A stretch of DNA of 64,000 nt from Lacinutrix jangbogonensis (GTDB lineage Bacteria > Bacteroidota > Bacteroidia > Flavobacteriales > Flavobacteriaceae), in contig NZ_JSWF01000020.1 in the NCBI RefSeq assembly GCF_000797445.1, positions 1 through 64,000 of the forward strand, in the 5' to 3' direction. Below the pieces are notes generated by a model. The model searched no databases, was not told where the DNA came from, and worked only from the letters and a program-made list of their open reading frames with translations. Made by a program: the position numbers and the translations under genes. Shown here in pieces: positions 1 through 9,801 of this stretch; within the stretch, counting starts at the first letter, position 1; each line of letters opens with the position of its first letter.

Positions 1-27
1 TGTTTTTTTTATGATTTGAATGAAATG

Positions 28-1266
28 CTATAAACCAAATTTAGCTTTCAATGCTTTCGCTTTGTCATTCTCTCCTATTGCACCGTAAATACCAGCTAGT
101 GTTCTAGCAAAATCAATTCCTGAAGTATCCTTTTCAATAACAGACTCTAAAAAGGGAATGGCTTCTTTATAAACACTTACGCGCTTTGCTTTTAATACAT
201 CGTATTTTTTATTATCGGCAGCCGAGTTTCCAAGACTATTCATTTCTTTTACAATAACATTTTCCTCTTCTAAAATTAAAGCCGATATATTCTTTAAAGC
301 ATTTAAATATTCTGGATCAATTGTAAGTACTTTTTCATAATACATTCTAGCATCGGCTTTATTACCAGCTTTACCAGATATTACACCTAAATTATAAAGT
401 AAGTCTTTATTATTAGGATCGTTTGCAACAGCTTCTTTGATAAGTTTACCGTAGGCCTCCGTATTTTCTAATTTCAACTGTACGTTAGCTTCTGTAAGAA
501 TTAAACTTGTATTAGAAGGATCAACCATTCTCGCTTCTTTGATTGCTGTTAAAGCTTCTTCATTTTTACCTTGACTTACATAAATTAAAGCTATCTTATT
601 TGTAATATCAGCAGCTTTAGATTCTGTCATTCTTTCTCCAGGACTAACATGTGACTTTGCAGTATTAACATATACATCGCGAGTAGCTTCATCTAACACT
701 TCTTCTTCACCTGTTTCTTTACTTGTAGCAAAATACTGTTTTTTAATACCCGTATATCCAACATCTTTTAATGCTATGTAGTGCTTTAATGCAGAGTCAA
801 AATCTTCACCTTGAACTGAGCTTACCGCTGCATAGTATAAATATGATTGATCTTCAGGCACTAATTTATATAACATTGCAAATAAACTAGAAGCTTGAGC
901 ATATTTCCCATCTGTATAAAAACCATTTGCTTTTAACAATAGTTCGTTCTGAACAAACTTTTTAGTTTGTGCTACATCGCTCACGTATTTTTTATCCACT
1001 TTAGATAAATCGTTAAAAGCAGTATCAAAATCGGCTATATTACCAGCTCCATTAGCATACAATGCTTTTGCTCTGGCAAAATAAAATTTAGACTTCATTT
1101 TATCATCCATGCTTCCAAGCATAGACTCTAATTTTGTTGCAGTTGCTTTAGCTTCTGCAAAATTGTTGTTTTTAACAGCTTTTTCTAAAGATTTCAATTC
1201 TTTCTTTTGTGCAAAAGAAAAAAGAGTTACACATAAAGCCAGTGTAAGAATTAGTTGTTTTTTCAT
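28..1266 (-). CDS. Secreted TPR-repeat protein downstream of gyrA
   Basis: A 412-residue protein with an N-terminal signal peptide (MKKQLILTLALCVTLFSFAQ, cleavage after the AQ). The mature part is helical, and tetratricopeptide-like repeats are clearest between residues about 220 and 340 (for example NKIALIYVSQGKNEEALTAI, and DARMYYEKVLTIDPEYLNAL). TPR proteins of this kind act as periplasmic scaffolds; no enzyme motif is visible and the partner is unknown. It lies 49 bp behind gyrA on the same strand, so co-transcription is likely. The ATG at 1264-1266 is chosen because it places the signal peptide at the N-terminus. Family call good, function unknown. Confidence 0.85.
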   Translation of the reverse strand: MKKQLILTLALCVTLFSFAQKKELKSLEKAVKNNNFAEAKATATKLESMLGSMDDKMKSKFYFARAKALYANGAGNIADFDTAFNDLSKVDKKYVSDVAQTKKFVQNELLLKANGFYTDGKYAQASSLFAMLYKLVPEDQSYLYYAAVSSVQGEDFDSALKHYIALKDVGYTGIKKQYFATSKETGEEEVLDEATRDVYVNTAKSHVSPGERMTESKAADITNKIALIYVSQGKNEEALTAIKEARMVDPSNTSLILTEANVQLKLENTEAYGKLIKEAVANDPNNKDLLYNLGVISGKAGNKADARMYYEKVLTIDPEYLNALKNISALILEEENVIVKEMNSLGNSAADNKKYDVLKAKRVSVYKEAIPFLESVIEKDTSGIDFARTLAGIYGAIGENDKAKALKAKFGL

Positions 1267-1315
1267 TAGTTTACATTTTAATTATTCCTAATAATAGGAA
1301 TTAAATTTATATTAC

Positions 1316-3865
1316 TTATTCTTCTTCGTTAGAAGCAACAGTCGTGCCGTTTTCAGAATCATCAGTGTTTTCAGAACCTTCAGGAAGTATTACATTTCCA
1401 TCTTCGTCTAATTCCACTTCATCATCTTCATGCATTACTTTAGCAACTGCAGCAATAGAATCTTTTCCTTTTAAATTAATAAGTTTTACACCTTGTGTTG
1501 CTCTACCCATAACACGTAAATCTGCAACTGCCATTCTAATAGCAATACCAGATTTATTGATAATCATTAAATCATCTTCGTCTGTTACATTCTTTATAGA
1601 TACTAAGCTACCTGTCTTTTCAGTAATAGAAATAGTTTTCACACCCTTTCCACCTCTATTGGTAATTCTATAGTCTTCTAAACTAGAGCGCTTACCATAA
1701 CCATTCTCTGAAACGACTAGGATATTACTTTCCATATCGTCTACAGCAATCATACCAATAACTTCATCTGTTTTCTCGTCTTGAAGCCTAATACCTCTAA
1801 CACCAGAAGCATTACGTCCCATTGGTCTTGTTTTAGCTTCTTCGAATCTAATGGCTTTCCCAGATTTTAATGCTAACATAACTTGGCTTTCACCAGTTGT
1901 TAATTTAGCTTCTAATAAAACATCATCTTCTTTAATAGTAATAGCATTAATACCATTAGTTCTTGGTCTAGAATACTGCTCTAAAGAGGTCTTTTTAACT
2001 TGTCCTTTTTTAGTCGCCATAATGACATAATGACTATTTACATACTCTTCATCTTTTAAATCTTGAGTACATATAAACGCCATTACTTTATCGTCTTGCT
2101 CAATATTTATTAAGTTTTGAATTGCTCTACCTTTAGAGGTTTTACTGCCTTCTGGAATTTCGTAAACACGCATCCAGAAACATTTTCCCTTTTGGGTAAA
2201 GAATAACATGTATTGATGGTTTGTACCAACAAATAAGTGTTCTAAGAAATCTTCGTTACGCGTGGTCGATGCTTTTTGTCCAACACCTCCTCTATTTTGT
2301 GTCTTATATTCAGATAAAGAAGTACGTTTAATATAACCAGCATGCGAAATAGTAATCACTACTTTTTCGTCTGGAATCATATCTTCGATACTTAAGTCTC
2401 CACCAGCATATTCTATTATAGAACGACGATCATCTCCATATTTATCACGAATAACAACTAACTCGTCCTTTATAATAGTCATTCTACGAGCTTCATCACC
2501 TAAAATATCTTTGAGGTCTTCAATCGTTTTCATGATCTCTTCGAACTCATTACGAAGTTTATCTTGCTCTAATCCTGTTAATTGACGCAGACGCATCTCA
2601 ACAATCGCTTTCGCTTGGATTTCAGACAATTTAAAACGTTCGATTAAATTATTTCGAGCTTCATCTCCATTAGAAGATGCTCTAATAATTTTTATTACTT
2701 CATCTATATTATCTGAAGCAATAATTAAACCTTCTAATATATGTGCACGCTCTTCAGCTTTACGCAATTCATATTTAGTACGTCTTACAACAACCTCATG
2801 TCTGTGTTCTACAAAATATTGAATCAATTGTTTTAAATTCAATAATTGAGGACGTCCTTTTACTAGTGCAATATTATTGACACTAAAAGACGATTGTAAA
2901 GCCGTGTATTTGTATAATTTATTTAAAACGATGTTTGGTATTGCATCACGTTTTAAAACGTAAACAATACGCATTCCGTTTCTATCAGACTCATCTCTTA
3001 TCGTTGAGATCCCTTCTAGTTTCTTATCGTTTACTAAATCGGCAGTTTTTTTAATCATATCTGCCTTGTTCACTTGGTAAGGAATCTCTGTTACAATAAC
3101 ACATTCTCTACCTTGAACTTCTTCGATATTAGCATTTGCACGCATAACAATACGTCCACGTCCTGTATGGAAGGCTTCTTTTACACCATCGTAGCCATAA
3201 ATTGTTCCGCCTGTTGGAAAATCTGGGGCTTTAATATGTGTAATTAACTCGTCAATCTCAATATCATTATTTTCGATGTAAGCAATTGTACCGTCAACAA
3301 CTTCTGTTAGATTGTGAGGCGGCATATTTGTTGCCATACCTACGGCAATACCAGAGGCACCGTTTACTAATAAACCTGGAATACGTGTAGGTAAAACTGT
3401 TGGCTCTTCTAGCGTATCATCAAAGTTTAATTGATGGTCTACAGTTTCTTTATCAATATCTGCTAACATATCCTCAGATATCTTACGCATTCTTGCTTCT
3501 GTATAACGCATTGCTGCGGGACTATCTCCATCTACAGATCCAAAGTTACCTTGTCCATCAACAAGCATATAACGTAAACTCCATTCTTGAGCCATACGTA
3601 CCATTGCATCGTAAACAGAAGTATCTCCATGTGGATGATACTTACCTAAAACTTCCCCAACTATTCTTGCAGATTTTTTGTGCGCACTATTTGATCTAAC
3701 ACCCAGTTCATGCATACCATAAAGTACACGTCTATGTACTGGTTTTAAACCATCTCTTACGTCTGGTAAAGCACGTGACACAATGACTGACATAGAATAA
3801 TCAATGTAAGCCGATTTCATTTCATCTTCAATATTAATTGGAATCACTTTTTCGCCTTCTGCCAT
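1316..3865 (-). CDS. gyrA: DNA gyrase subunit A
   Basis: The 849-residue A subunit of DNA gyrase, the breaking and rejoining subunit that introduces negative supercoils together with GyrB. The N-terminal topoisomerase IV/gyrase A fold covers residues about 10-480. The catalytic tyrosine is Tyr121 in [10 protein letters not shown]. The quinolone-determining region reads [10 protein letters not shown], with Thr82 and Asp86 at the positions equivalent to E. coli Ser83 and Asp87; from memory, Thr is also the wild-type residue in other flavobacteria such as F. psychrophilum. The C-terminal beta-pinwheel (about 500-810) contains gyrase-box-like stretches ([18 protein letters not shown]) and ends in an acidic tail. 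Length is normal. ATG at 3863-3865. Confidence 0.98.
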   Translation of the reverse strand: MAEGEKVIPINIEDEMKSAYIDYSMSVIVSRALPDVRDGLKPVHRRVLYGMHELGVRSNSAHKKSARIVGEVLGKYHPHGDTSVYDAMVRMAQEWSLRYMLVDGQGNFGSVDGDSPAAMRYTEARMRKISEDMLADIDKETVDHQLNFDDTLEEPTVLPTRIPGLLVNGASGIAVGMATNMPPHNLTEVVDGTIAYIENNDIEIDELITHIKAPDFPTGGTIYGYDGVKEAFHTGRGRIVMRANANIEEVQGRECVIVTEIPYQVNKADMIKKTADLVNDKKLEGISTIRDESDRNGMRIVYVLKRDAIPNIVLNKLYKYTALQSSFSVNNIALVKGRPQLLNLKQLIQYFVEHRHEVVVRRTKYELRKAEERAHILEGLIIASDNIDEVIKIIRASSNGDEARNNLIERFKLSEIQAKAIVEMRLRQLTGLEQDKLRNEFEEIMKTIEDLKDILGDEARRMTIIKDELVVIRDKYGDDRRSIIEYAGGDLSIEDMIPDEKVVITISHAGYIKRTSLSEYKTQNRGGVGQKASTTRNEDFLEHLFVGTNHQYMLFFTQKGKCFWMRVYEIPEGSKTSKGRAIQNLINIEQDDKVMAFICTQDLKDEEYVNSHYVIMATKKGQVKKTSLEQYSRPRTNGINAITIKEDDVLLEAKLTTGESQVMLALKSGKAIRFEEAKTRPMGRNASGVRGIRLQDEKTDEVIGMIAVDDMESNILVVSENGYGKRSSLEDYRITNRGGKGVKTISITEKTGSLVSIKNVTDEDDLMIINKSGIAIRMAVADLRVMGRATQGVKLINLKGKDSIAAVAKVMHEDDEVELDEDGNVILPEGSENTDDSENGTTVASNEEE

Positions 3866-4288
3866 ATATAATTTTAATTAAATTTTTGTAGTTATTTCGT
3901 AACGCGCTAATATAATAATTTCATTAGTCATGGTAAGACTTTATACCTAATTTTTGAGAGTTTTTATTAACAATTCGAATGTCTTTTTTCGTTAATAACT
4001 ATCTTGTTAATTGTTTTGATTTTATAAACTTTTTTTTGTCTATTAGCGTAGAAAACCATCTCTTACTTGAAATGACTGAATAAAGCGTGCTTTTTTCCTT
4101 TCTATTTCGATAAAAAAAGAAACCGTAACTTAAGCTATGCTTTACTTTTTTTATAGAAATGCAAAAAAAGAAAAAGCGTTTATTCTATTAAAATTTCAAC
4201 TAAAAAATGGCATGACATATTATTTAAGGAATAGTTTTTGCCTGTGATAATATGATTTACTAAATTTAATGACCAAAGGAATAACTAT
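3866..4288. other. Intergenic region between divergent gyrA and clpC
   Basis: About 420 bp of very AT-rich DNA between two divergent housekeeping genes; it must hold both promoters. A plausible clpC promoter lies at its right end. I found no convincing TAnnTTTG for gyrA, no long ORF and no stable RNA. Confidence 0.6.
4238..4268 (+). promoter_or_regulatory. Candidate clpC promoter (TTG-N20-TAAATTTA)
   Basis: TTG at 4238-4240, a 20-bp spacer and TAAATTTA at 4261-4268 fit the Bacteroidota -33/-7 pattern except for the last base of the -7 box. The predicted transcript would have a leader of only about 14 nt, carrying AAAGGA just before the ATG at 4289. Confidence 0.35.
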
Positions 4289-6841
4289 ATGGATGATAAT
4301 TTTTCACCAAGAGTAAAAGATGTAATAGCTTACAGCAAGGAAGAAGCATTGCGCTTAGGCCATGATTTTATTGGAACAGAACACTTAATGCTCGGTTTAC
4401 TGCGAGATGGAAATGGAAAAGCCATTAATATTTTAAATGCATTAGATATCGATTTAAATCACCTAAGAAGAAAAGTGGAGATTTTAAGCCCTGCAAATCC
4501 CAATGCTAGCATTACTTCTAACGACAAAAAGAACCTGCACTTAACAAGGCAAGCAGAACGTGCTTTAAAAACTACTTTTTTAGAAGCAAAACTATTTCAA
4601 AGTACGTCTATTAATACAGCGCATCTGCTGCTGTGTATTTTAAGAAATGAAAACGATCCTACAACTAAGCTTCTAAATAAGCTTAAAGTAGATTATGATA
4701 ATGTTAAAGAACAATTTAAGTCTATGCTTACAAACGACGATAGTAATTATGTAGAACCAACCTCAGAATCTTTTCAGGATGATGATTCAAAGAACGATGA
4801 AGGTAACGATTCTAAAGACATATTTAACACACCAGCAGGAAAGAGTAATAAGAAGTCTAAAACACCAGTTCTAGACAACTTTGGTAGAGATCTTACTGTT
4901 ATGGCTCAAGAAGGAAAACTAGATCCTGTGGTTGGGCGTGAGAAAGAAATTGAGCGTGTGTCTCAAATTTTAAGTCGAAGAAAAAAGAACAACCCACTAC
5001 TTATTGGAGAACCTGGAGTTGGTAAAAGTGCAATAGCTGAGGGCTTAGCCAATAGAATTGTTAGCAAAAAAGTCTCTCGTATTTTATTTAATAAACGTGT
5101 GGTGACTTTAGATTTAGCAAGCTTAGTTGCAGGGACAAAATACAGAGGGCAGTTTGAAGAGCGTATGAAAGCCGTAATGAACGAGCTGGAAAAAAATGAT
5201 GATGTTATTTTATTTATAGATGAAATACACACTATTGTTGGTGCTGGTGGGGCTACTGGAAGTTTAGATGCTTCAAACATGTTTAAACCTGCTCTAGCAA
5301 GAGGAGAAATACAATGTATTGGCGCTACAACTTTAGATGAATATAGACAGTATATTGAAAAAGATGGTGCTTTAGAACGTCGTTTTCAAAAGGTAATAGT
5401 CGAGCCAACTACTGTTGAAGAAACGATTGAGATTCTTAATAATATTAAAGATAAATACGAAGAACACCATAATGTTGAATATACAGATGCGGCTATTGAA
5501 GCTTGTGTAAAATTGACTAATAGGTACATGACAGAACGTTTTCTTCCAGACAAAGCTATTGATGCTTTAGACGAAGCGGGTTCCCGTGTTCACATTACAA
5601 ATATTGATGTGCCTAAACAAATTATTGAACTAGAAAATAAACTTGAACAAGTAAAGGAAACCAAAAATTCTGTCGTTAAAAAACAGAAATATGAAGAAGC
5701 AGCACGTTTACGTGATGATGAAAAACGTTTAGAGAAGGAATTGGCTGTTGCTCAAGAAAAATGGGAAGAAGACACTAAATTACATAAGGTTACTGTAACC
5801 GAAGATAATGTGGCAGATGTTATTTCTATGATGACTGGCGTACCTGTAAATCGTATTGCACAGAAAGAGATTAACAAACTAGCAGAATTACCAGAACTTA
5901 TAAAAGGTAAGGTTATTGGTCAAGACGAAGCCGTTGCGAAAGTTGTAAAAGCAATTCAACGTAATCGAGCAGGACTTAAAGACCCTAACAAGCCTATTGG
6001 TTCATTTATATTTTTAGGTCAAACAGGAGTAGGTAAAACACAATTAGCCAAAGTGTTATCTCGTGAGTTATTTGATAATGAAGAGTCACTTATTAGAATA
6101 GATATGAGTGAATACATGGAGAAGTTTGCTATCTCAAGATTAGTAGGTGCACCTCCGGGATATGTTGGTTATGAAGAAGGAGGACAGCTTACAGAAAAAG
6201 TGAGACGTAAACCATATGCGGTTATTCTTTTAGATGAAATCGAAAAAGCACATCCAGATGTCTTTAATATGTTATTACAGGTTTTAGACGACGGCTATTT
6301 AACAGATTCTTTAGGACGTAAAATAGACTTTAGAAACACCATTATTATAATGACTTCTAATATTGGAGCGCGTAAATTAAAAGACTTTGGTACTGGCATT
6401 GGATTTGGTACAGCTTCTCAAAAATCTCAAGAAGATGCTAATGCTCGAGCAGTAATCCAGAATGCATTAAAGAAATCTTTTGCTCCAGAATTTTTAAATA
6501 GAATTGATGATGTTGTCGTTTTTAATCCGTTGGAAAAAGAGGATATCAACAAAATTATAGATATTGAATTAGAAAAACTGTTATCACGAATTGAAGGCCT
6601 AGGTTACCACTTAGAATTAACTGATGCTGCTAAAAATTATATAGCAGATAAAGGTTTCGATAAGCAATATGGTGCTAGACCACTTAAAAGAGCAATACAA
6701 AAGTATGTTGAAGATGCTTTAGCCGAAGAAATAATTAACTCTCAAGTTTCTGAAGGTGATAAAATTATTATGGACTTGGACAGTAAAACCGACGACATAA
6801 CAATTAAAATTGAAAAAGCTGAAAAGCCTACGGAGTCTTAA
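4289..6841 (+). CDS. clpC: ATP-dependent Clp protease ATP-binding subunit ClpC
   Basis: An 850-residue AAA+ unfoldase that feeds substrates to ClpP in the cytoplasm. Domains in order: double Clp-N repeat (1-150), a charged linker (150-190), AAA+ module 1 with Walker A GEPGVGKSA near residue 239 and Walker B VILFIDEIH, a middle domain with a UVR-like segment (YEEAARLRDDEKRLEKEL, about 470-490) that marks ClpC rather than ClpB or ClpA, AAA+ module 2 with Walker A GQTGVGKTQ near 577, and a ClpB-type C-terminal domain. Length is normal for ClpC. It stands alone, is divergent from gyrA and is followed by a strong hairpin terminator. Confidence 0.97.
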   Translation: MDDNFSPRVKDVIAYSKEEALRLGHDFIGTEHLMLGLLRDGNGKAINILNALDIDLNHLRRKVEILSPANPNASITSNDKKNLHLTRQAERALKTTFLEAKLFQSTSINTAHLLLCILRNENDPTTKLLNKLKVDYDNVKEQFKSMLTNDDSNYVEPTSESFQDDDSKNDEGNDSKDIFNTPAGKSNKKSKTPVLDNFGRDLTVMAQEGKLDPVVGREKEIERVSQILSRRKKNNPLLIGEPGVGKSAIAEGLANRIVSKKVSRILFNKRVVTLDLASLVAGTKYRGQFEERMKAVMNELEKNDDVILFIDEIHTIVGAGGATGSLDASNMFKPALARGEIQCIGATTLDEYRQYIEKDGALERRFQKVIVEPTTVEETIEILNNIKDKYEEHHNVEYTDAAIEACVKLTNRYMTERFLPDKAIDALDEAGSRVHITNIDVPKQIIELENKLEQVKETKNSVVKKQKYEEAARLRDDEKRLEKELAVAQEKWEEDTKLHKVTVTEDNVADVISMMTGVPVNRIAQKEINKLAELPELIKGKVIGQDEAVAKVVKAIQRNRAGLKDPNKPIGSFIFLGQTGVGKTQLAKVLSRELFDNEESLIRIDMSEYMEKFAISRLVGAPPGYVGYEEGGQLTEKVRRKPYAVILLDEIEKAHPDVFNMLLQVLDDGYLTDSLGRKIDFRNTIIIMTSNIGARKLKDFGTGIGFGTASQKSQEDANARAVIQNALKKSFAPEFLNRIDDVVVFNPLEKEDINKIIDIELEKLLSRIEGLGYHLELTDAAKNYIADKGFDKQYGARPLKRAIQKYVEDALAEEIINSQVSEGDKIIMDLDSKTDDITIKIEKAEKPTES

Positions 6842-6866
6842 ATTTTTATAATTTGTGCTAATTTCG

Positions 6867-6911
6867 AAGAAGTAGTTATTTAATAACAATTAAATAACTA
6901 CTTCTTTTTTT
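6867..6911 (+). terminator. Rho-independent terminator of clpC
   Basis: Perfect 17-bp inverted repeat (6867-6883 with 6890-6906), 6-nt loop TAACAA, running into a T tract ending at 6911, 25 bp behind the clpC stop codon. Confidence 0.85.
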
Positions 6912-6940
6912 GTACCTTATGCTAGTTAGAATACAAGGAC

Positions 6941-7321
6941 ATGATAAAAAACTCACATATAGACATCGGAATAGGCTACGTGTCTATACATGAAAATTAT
7001 TTGATTATGGTTGTAAATCAAGGAGAAACAATAGAAGTAAAACATAATAAAATACTGATAGATTTAGCCGAAACCTTTTACAAAAATAAAGACTTTGTTT
7101 ATATTACAAATCGTGTAAATTCTTACGCTGTAGATCCTGCAATTTATTTCGAAACAAAAAAAATAAAAACACTTATTGGCTTTTCGGTAGTATCAAAAAA
7201 AGAAATCGCCATAAATAATGCTTTACTAGAAAAACTGTTTTTCGATAAGCCATTTGAAACGTTTAAACAAATAGATGAGGCTATTCATTGGGCAAATAAA
7301 CTTTGTGAAGCCTCTAATTGA
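6941..7321 (+). CDS. Small cytoplasmic protein of unknown function (STAS/SpoIIAA-like guess)
   Basis: A 126-residue soluble protein with no signal peptide or membrane segment. Its alternating strands and helices (IGYVSIHENYLIMVVNQGET, then a predicted helix around ILIDLAETFY, then VYITNRVNSYAVDPAIYF) and the C-terminal helix resemble the short STAS/SpoIIAA-like proteins found in many flavobacteria, but I cannot assign the family firmly. It follows the clpC terminator, so it needs its own promoter. The ATG at 6941 is the only sensible start. Function unknown. Confidence 0.75.
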   Translation: MIKNSHIDIGIGYVSIHENYLIMVVNQGETIEVKHNKILIDLAETFYKNKDFVYITNRVNSYAVDPAIYFETKKIKTLIGFSVVSKKEIAINNALLEKLFFDKPFETFKQIDEAIHWANKLCEASN

Positions 7322-7425
7322 ATACAAAACCAAGTCTCGTAATTAGCAATAGATATTAGAATAGTCCTGTATCTCTTTTTAATGAAAAGGTATTTTTTAA
7401 TTTTCAATTATAGCACTAAACTACA

Positions 7426-7821
7426 ATGACAAAAACCAGAAAAATATGGCTAGGTATTTTAACCTTCTTACCTTTAGTGTTTCTAATTACTTATTTTATA
7501 TTCTTTTTTCTTTTTATATTTAAAACCTTTGGAAACATTCACCGTTTAGAGGCAATGGAAAATAATCCAGGTCAATTTCCAGCCGAATTCATGGCTAATT
7601 TTGCCATTATGTTTCTCTTTATAATACTATCAAGCTTTTTATCACTTGGTCTTTTAATATATTATATCATTCATGCTAACAATAATATAGCCAACGATAG
7701 TAACAAGAAACTAATGTGGACTTTAATATTAATTTTCACCTCCTCTATAGGTTCTATCGTATATTATTTTGTGGAGATTTTGCCATACAAAACAATAGAT
7801 GATAAAATTAAGGCTTTATGA
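7426..7821 (+). CDS. Small membrane protein, three TM segments
   Basis: A 131-residue hydrophobic protein with membrane segments at about residues 9-33, 58-82 and 94-117; the first is very phenylalanine-rich. The overall form recalls the phospholipase D-nuclease N-terminal (PLDc_N) type of small membrane protein, but the diagnostic residues are not clear, so the function is open. Its stop overlaps the start of the DksA/TraR-like gene by four bases (ATGA at 7818-7821), so the two are translationally coupled and probably co-transcribed. Confidence 0.75.
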   Translation: MTKTRKIWLGILTFLPLVFLITYFIFFFLFIFKTFGNIHRLEAMENNPGQFPAEFMANFAIMFLFIILSSFLSLGLLIYYIIHANNNIANDSNKKLMWTLILIFTSSIGSIVYYFVEILPYKTIDDKIKAL

Positions 7822-8150
7822 CATCAAAACAATTAGAAGAAATTAAACAAGTAATTAATGAAGAACTTGTGAAAACTGAAACTTCGATTGTTAATTTAAA
7901 AGAATTAACAAAACCAATTGCTCCAGAAAATGCTATTGGTCGGGTGTCTAGAATGGATGCTATAAATAACAAATCTGTTAACGAAGCTGCTTTAAGAACA
8001 GCGGATCTAAAATTCAAGAATCTTCAAATAACTTTATCAAATATTAACAACCCAAATTTTGGTATTTGCGCAAAATGTAAATCACAAATTCCTTTGGGAC
8101 GCATAATGATAAGACCTCACAGTCGTTTTTGTGTTAATTGCGCAAGTTAA
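7818..8150 (+). CDS. DksA/TraR-type C4 zinc-finger protein
   Basis: A 110-residue protein with an N-terminal helical hairpin (1-75) and a C-terminal four-cysteine zinc finger, CAKCKSQIPLGRIMIRPH followed by CVNC (residues about 85-108). This is the layout of the DksA/TraR family, whose members enter the RNA polymerase secondary channel and, with ppGpp, tune transcription. It is shorter than E. coli DksA (151 residues), and the DxxDxA signature of the coiled-coil tip is not visible, so it may have a different role from DksA proper. It overlaps the membrane-protein gene by 4 bp and runs tail to tail into hutH (stop codons overlap by 4 bp). Confidence 0.85.
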   Translation: MTSKQLEEIKQVINEELVKTETSIVNLKELTKPIAPENAIGRVSRMDAINNKSVNEAALRTADLKFKNLQITLSNINNPNFGICAKCKSQIPLGRIMIRPHSRFCVNCAS

Positions 8151-9673
8151 ACGCCATAATTATTCAAAAACAACTCCTCTATTTCCACATCAACATCTTT
8201 TAAAAACTGAATAGAAGCTTCAATGTCATCATGTAAAACGCGGTCTTTTTTAACAAAAGACACTTCTTTTCTATACGCTTCTAAAAAAGATTCTAAAAAC
8301 GGAGACGTTTTTAGAGGACTTCTAAACGCAAGAGCTTGACTTGCATTCATTAATTCTATGGCAATTACGCGCTCTACATTTCTAATTAATCTATAAGCTT
8401 GTGTTGCGGCATTTGCTCCCATACTTACATGATCTTCTTGTCCGTTACTAGACACAATACTATCTACACTTGCAGGCGTTGCCAATTGTTTATTAGCACT
8501 AACAATACTGGCAGCTGTGTATTGTGGAATCATAAATCCAGAATTTAATCCAGGATTATCTACTAAAAATGCTGGCAAACCTCGTAATCCAGAAACTAAT
8601 TGAAACACACGACGTTCAGAAATATTACCAATTTCTGCCATAGCAATTTTTAAATAATCAAGTGCTAAAGCTAATGGTTGCCCATGGAAATTTCCACCAG
8701 AAATAATGAGATCTTCTTCAGGAAAAATATTGGGATTATCTGTAACCGAATTAATCTCGGTTAAAACAACCTTTTCAACAAAATCTAAAGTGTCTTTTGT
8801 TGCACCATGAACTTGTGGTATACATCTAAATGAATAAGGATCTTGAACATGTTCTTTTTCTCTAGTAATAAGTTCACTTCCTTTTAAAAACTCGTTAAAA
8901 CGTCTAGCCACTTTTAATTGTCCAGGATGCGGGCGTACTTGATGTACTAAATCATGAAAAGGTTCTATTCTACCATCAAAAGCATCTAATGAAATACTTG
9001 CAATAACATCTGCTAAATACGATGTTTTGTGAGACATTAATAATAAGTAAACGCCATAAGCACTCATAAACTGTGTTCCATTTAAAAGCGCTAAACCTTC
9101 TTTTGCTTCAAGCACTATTGGTTCCCAACCAAACTTTTTTAGTATTGTGCTCGCTTTAACTTCTTTTTTATTATGTACCACTTTCCCTTTACCAATTAAT
9201 GGTAAAGCTAAATGTGCTAAAGGCGCTAAATCACCAGAAGCACCAAGTGATCCTTGGGTAAATACAAACGGAAAAACATCATTATTAAAAAAGTCTATCA
9301 AACGGTTTACAGTTTCTAACTGTACACCACTATGTCCATAACTTAAAGATTGTATTTTTAAAAGTAACATCACTTTAACAACACTTTCTGGAACACGATC
9401 TCCAGTTCCACAGGCATGAGACATAACTAAGTTCTCTTGTAGTTTTGTTAAATCTTTTTTAGAAATTTCTACATTATACAACGAACCAAAACCAGTATTA
9501 ATACCATAAAAAGGCTTATCTGCTTCTCTAAGTTTTTTATCTAAATAGGTTTTACAAACTTTAATTTTTTGAATAGACTCTTTAGATAGTTTTAGTTTCT
9601 TTTTGTCTTTAAAAATATTGTAAATCGTTACAATGTCAAGTTTTTCTGAAGATATATTATGGTATGTGCTCAT
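8147..9673 (-). CDS. hutH: Histidine ammonia-lyase
   Basis: A 508-residue member of the MIO-dependent aromatic amino-acid ammonia-lyases; histidine ammonia-lyase converts L-histidine to urocanate plus ammonia. The cofactor-forming triad Ala-Ser-Gly is in GSLGASGDLAPLAHL near residue 143, the usual place. The active-site loop has FYGINTGFGSLYNV, and MSHACGTG carries the Ser-His pair typical of histidine (rather than phenylalanine) lyases. The ATG at 9671-9673 (MSTYHN) is preferred; an upstream in-frame start at 9709 would add an atypical hydrophobic stretch. No other hut genes lie in the window. A tyrosine ammonia-lyase activity cannot be excluded from sequence alone. Confidence 0.93.
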   Translation of the reverse strand: MSTYHNISSEKLDIVTIYNIFKDKKKLKLSKESIQKIKVCKTYLDKKLREADKPFYGINTGFGSLYNVEISKKDLTKLQENLVMSHACGTGDRVPESVVKVMLLLKIQSLSYGHSGVQLETVNRLIDFFNNDVFPFVFTQGSLGASGDLAPLAHLALPLIGKGKVVHNKKEVKASTILKKFGWEPIVLEAKEGLALLNGTQFMSAYGVYLLLMSHKTSYLADVIASISLDAFDGRIEPFHDLVHQVRPHPGQLKVARRFNEFLKGSELITREKEHVQDPYSFRCIPQVHGATKDTLDFVEKVVLTEINSVTDNPNIFPEEDLIISGGNFHGQPLALALDYLKIAMAEIGNISERRVFQLVSGLRGLPAFLVDNPGLNSGFMIPQYTAASIVSANKQLATPASVDSIVSSNGQEDHVSMGANAATQAYRLIRNVERVIAIELMNASQALAFRSPLKTSPFLESFLEAYRKEVSFVKKDRVLHDDIEASIQFLKDVDVEIEELFLNNYGV

Positions 9674-9691
9674 GGCTAGTTTTAAGTAAAT

Positions 9692-9722
9692 CAAAAGTCT
9701 TAATTCCAAACAAGTTATGCAA
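9692..9722 (-). promoter_or_regulatory. Candidate hutH promoter
   Basis: On the minus strand TTG (complement of 9720-9722), 20 bp, then GACTTTTG (complement of 9692-9699): correct spacing, one mismatch to TAnnTTTG. The leader would be about 10-15 nt. Confidence 0.35.
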
Positions 9723-9769
9723 GTATTGTTAATAATTTATTAAAATGATTAAAATTAACATTTATAACT

Positions 9770-9777
9770 TATTTTTG
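9770..9777 (+). promoter_or_regulatory. Candidate -7 box for the thioredoxin-like lipoprotein gene
   Basis: TATTTTTG, an exact TAnnTTTG match, 25 bp before the ATG at 9802. No clear TTG is present at the -33 position. Confidence 0.4.
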
Positions 9778-9801
9778 ATTCATAATAAATAATTCTAGAA
9801 A

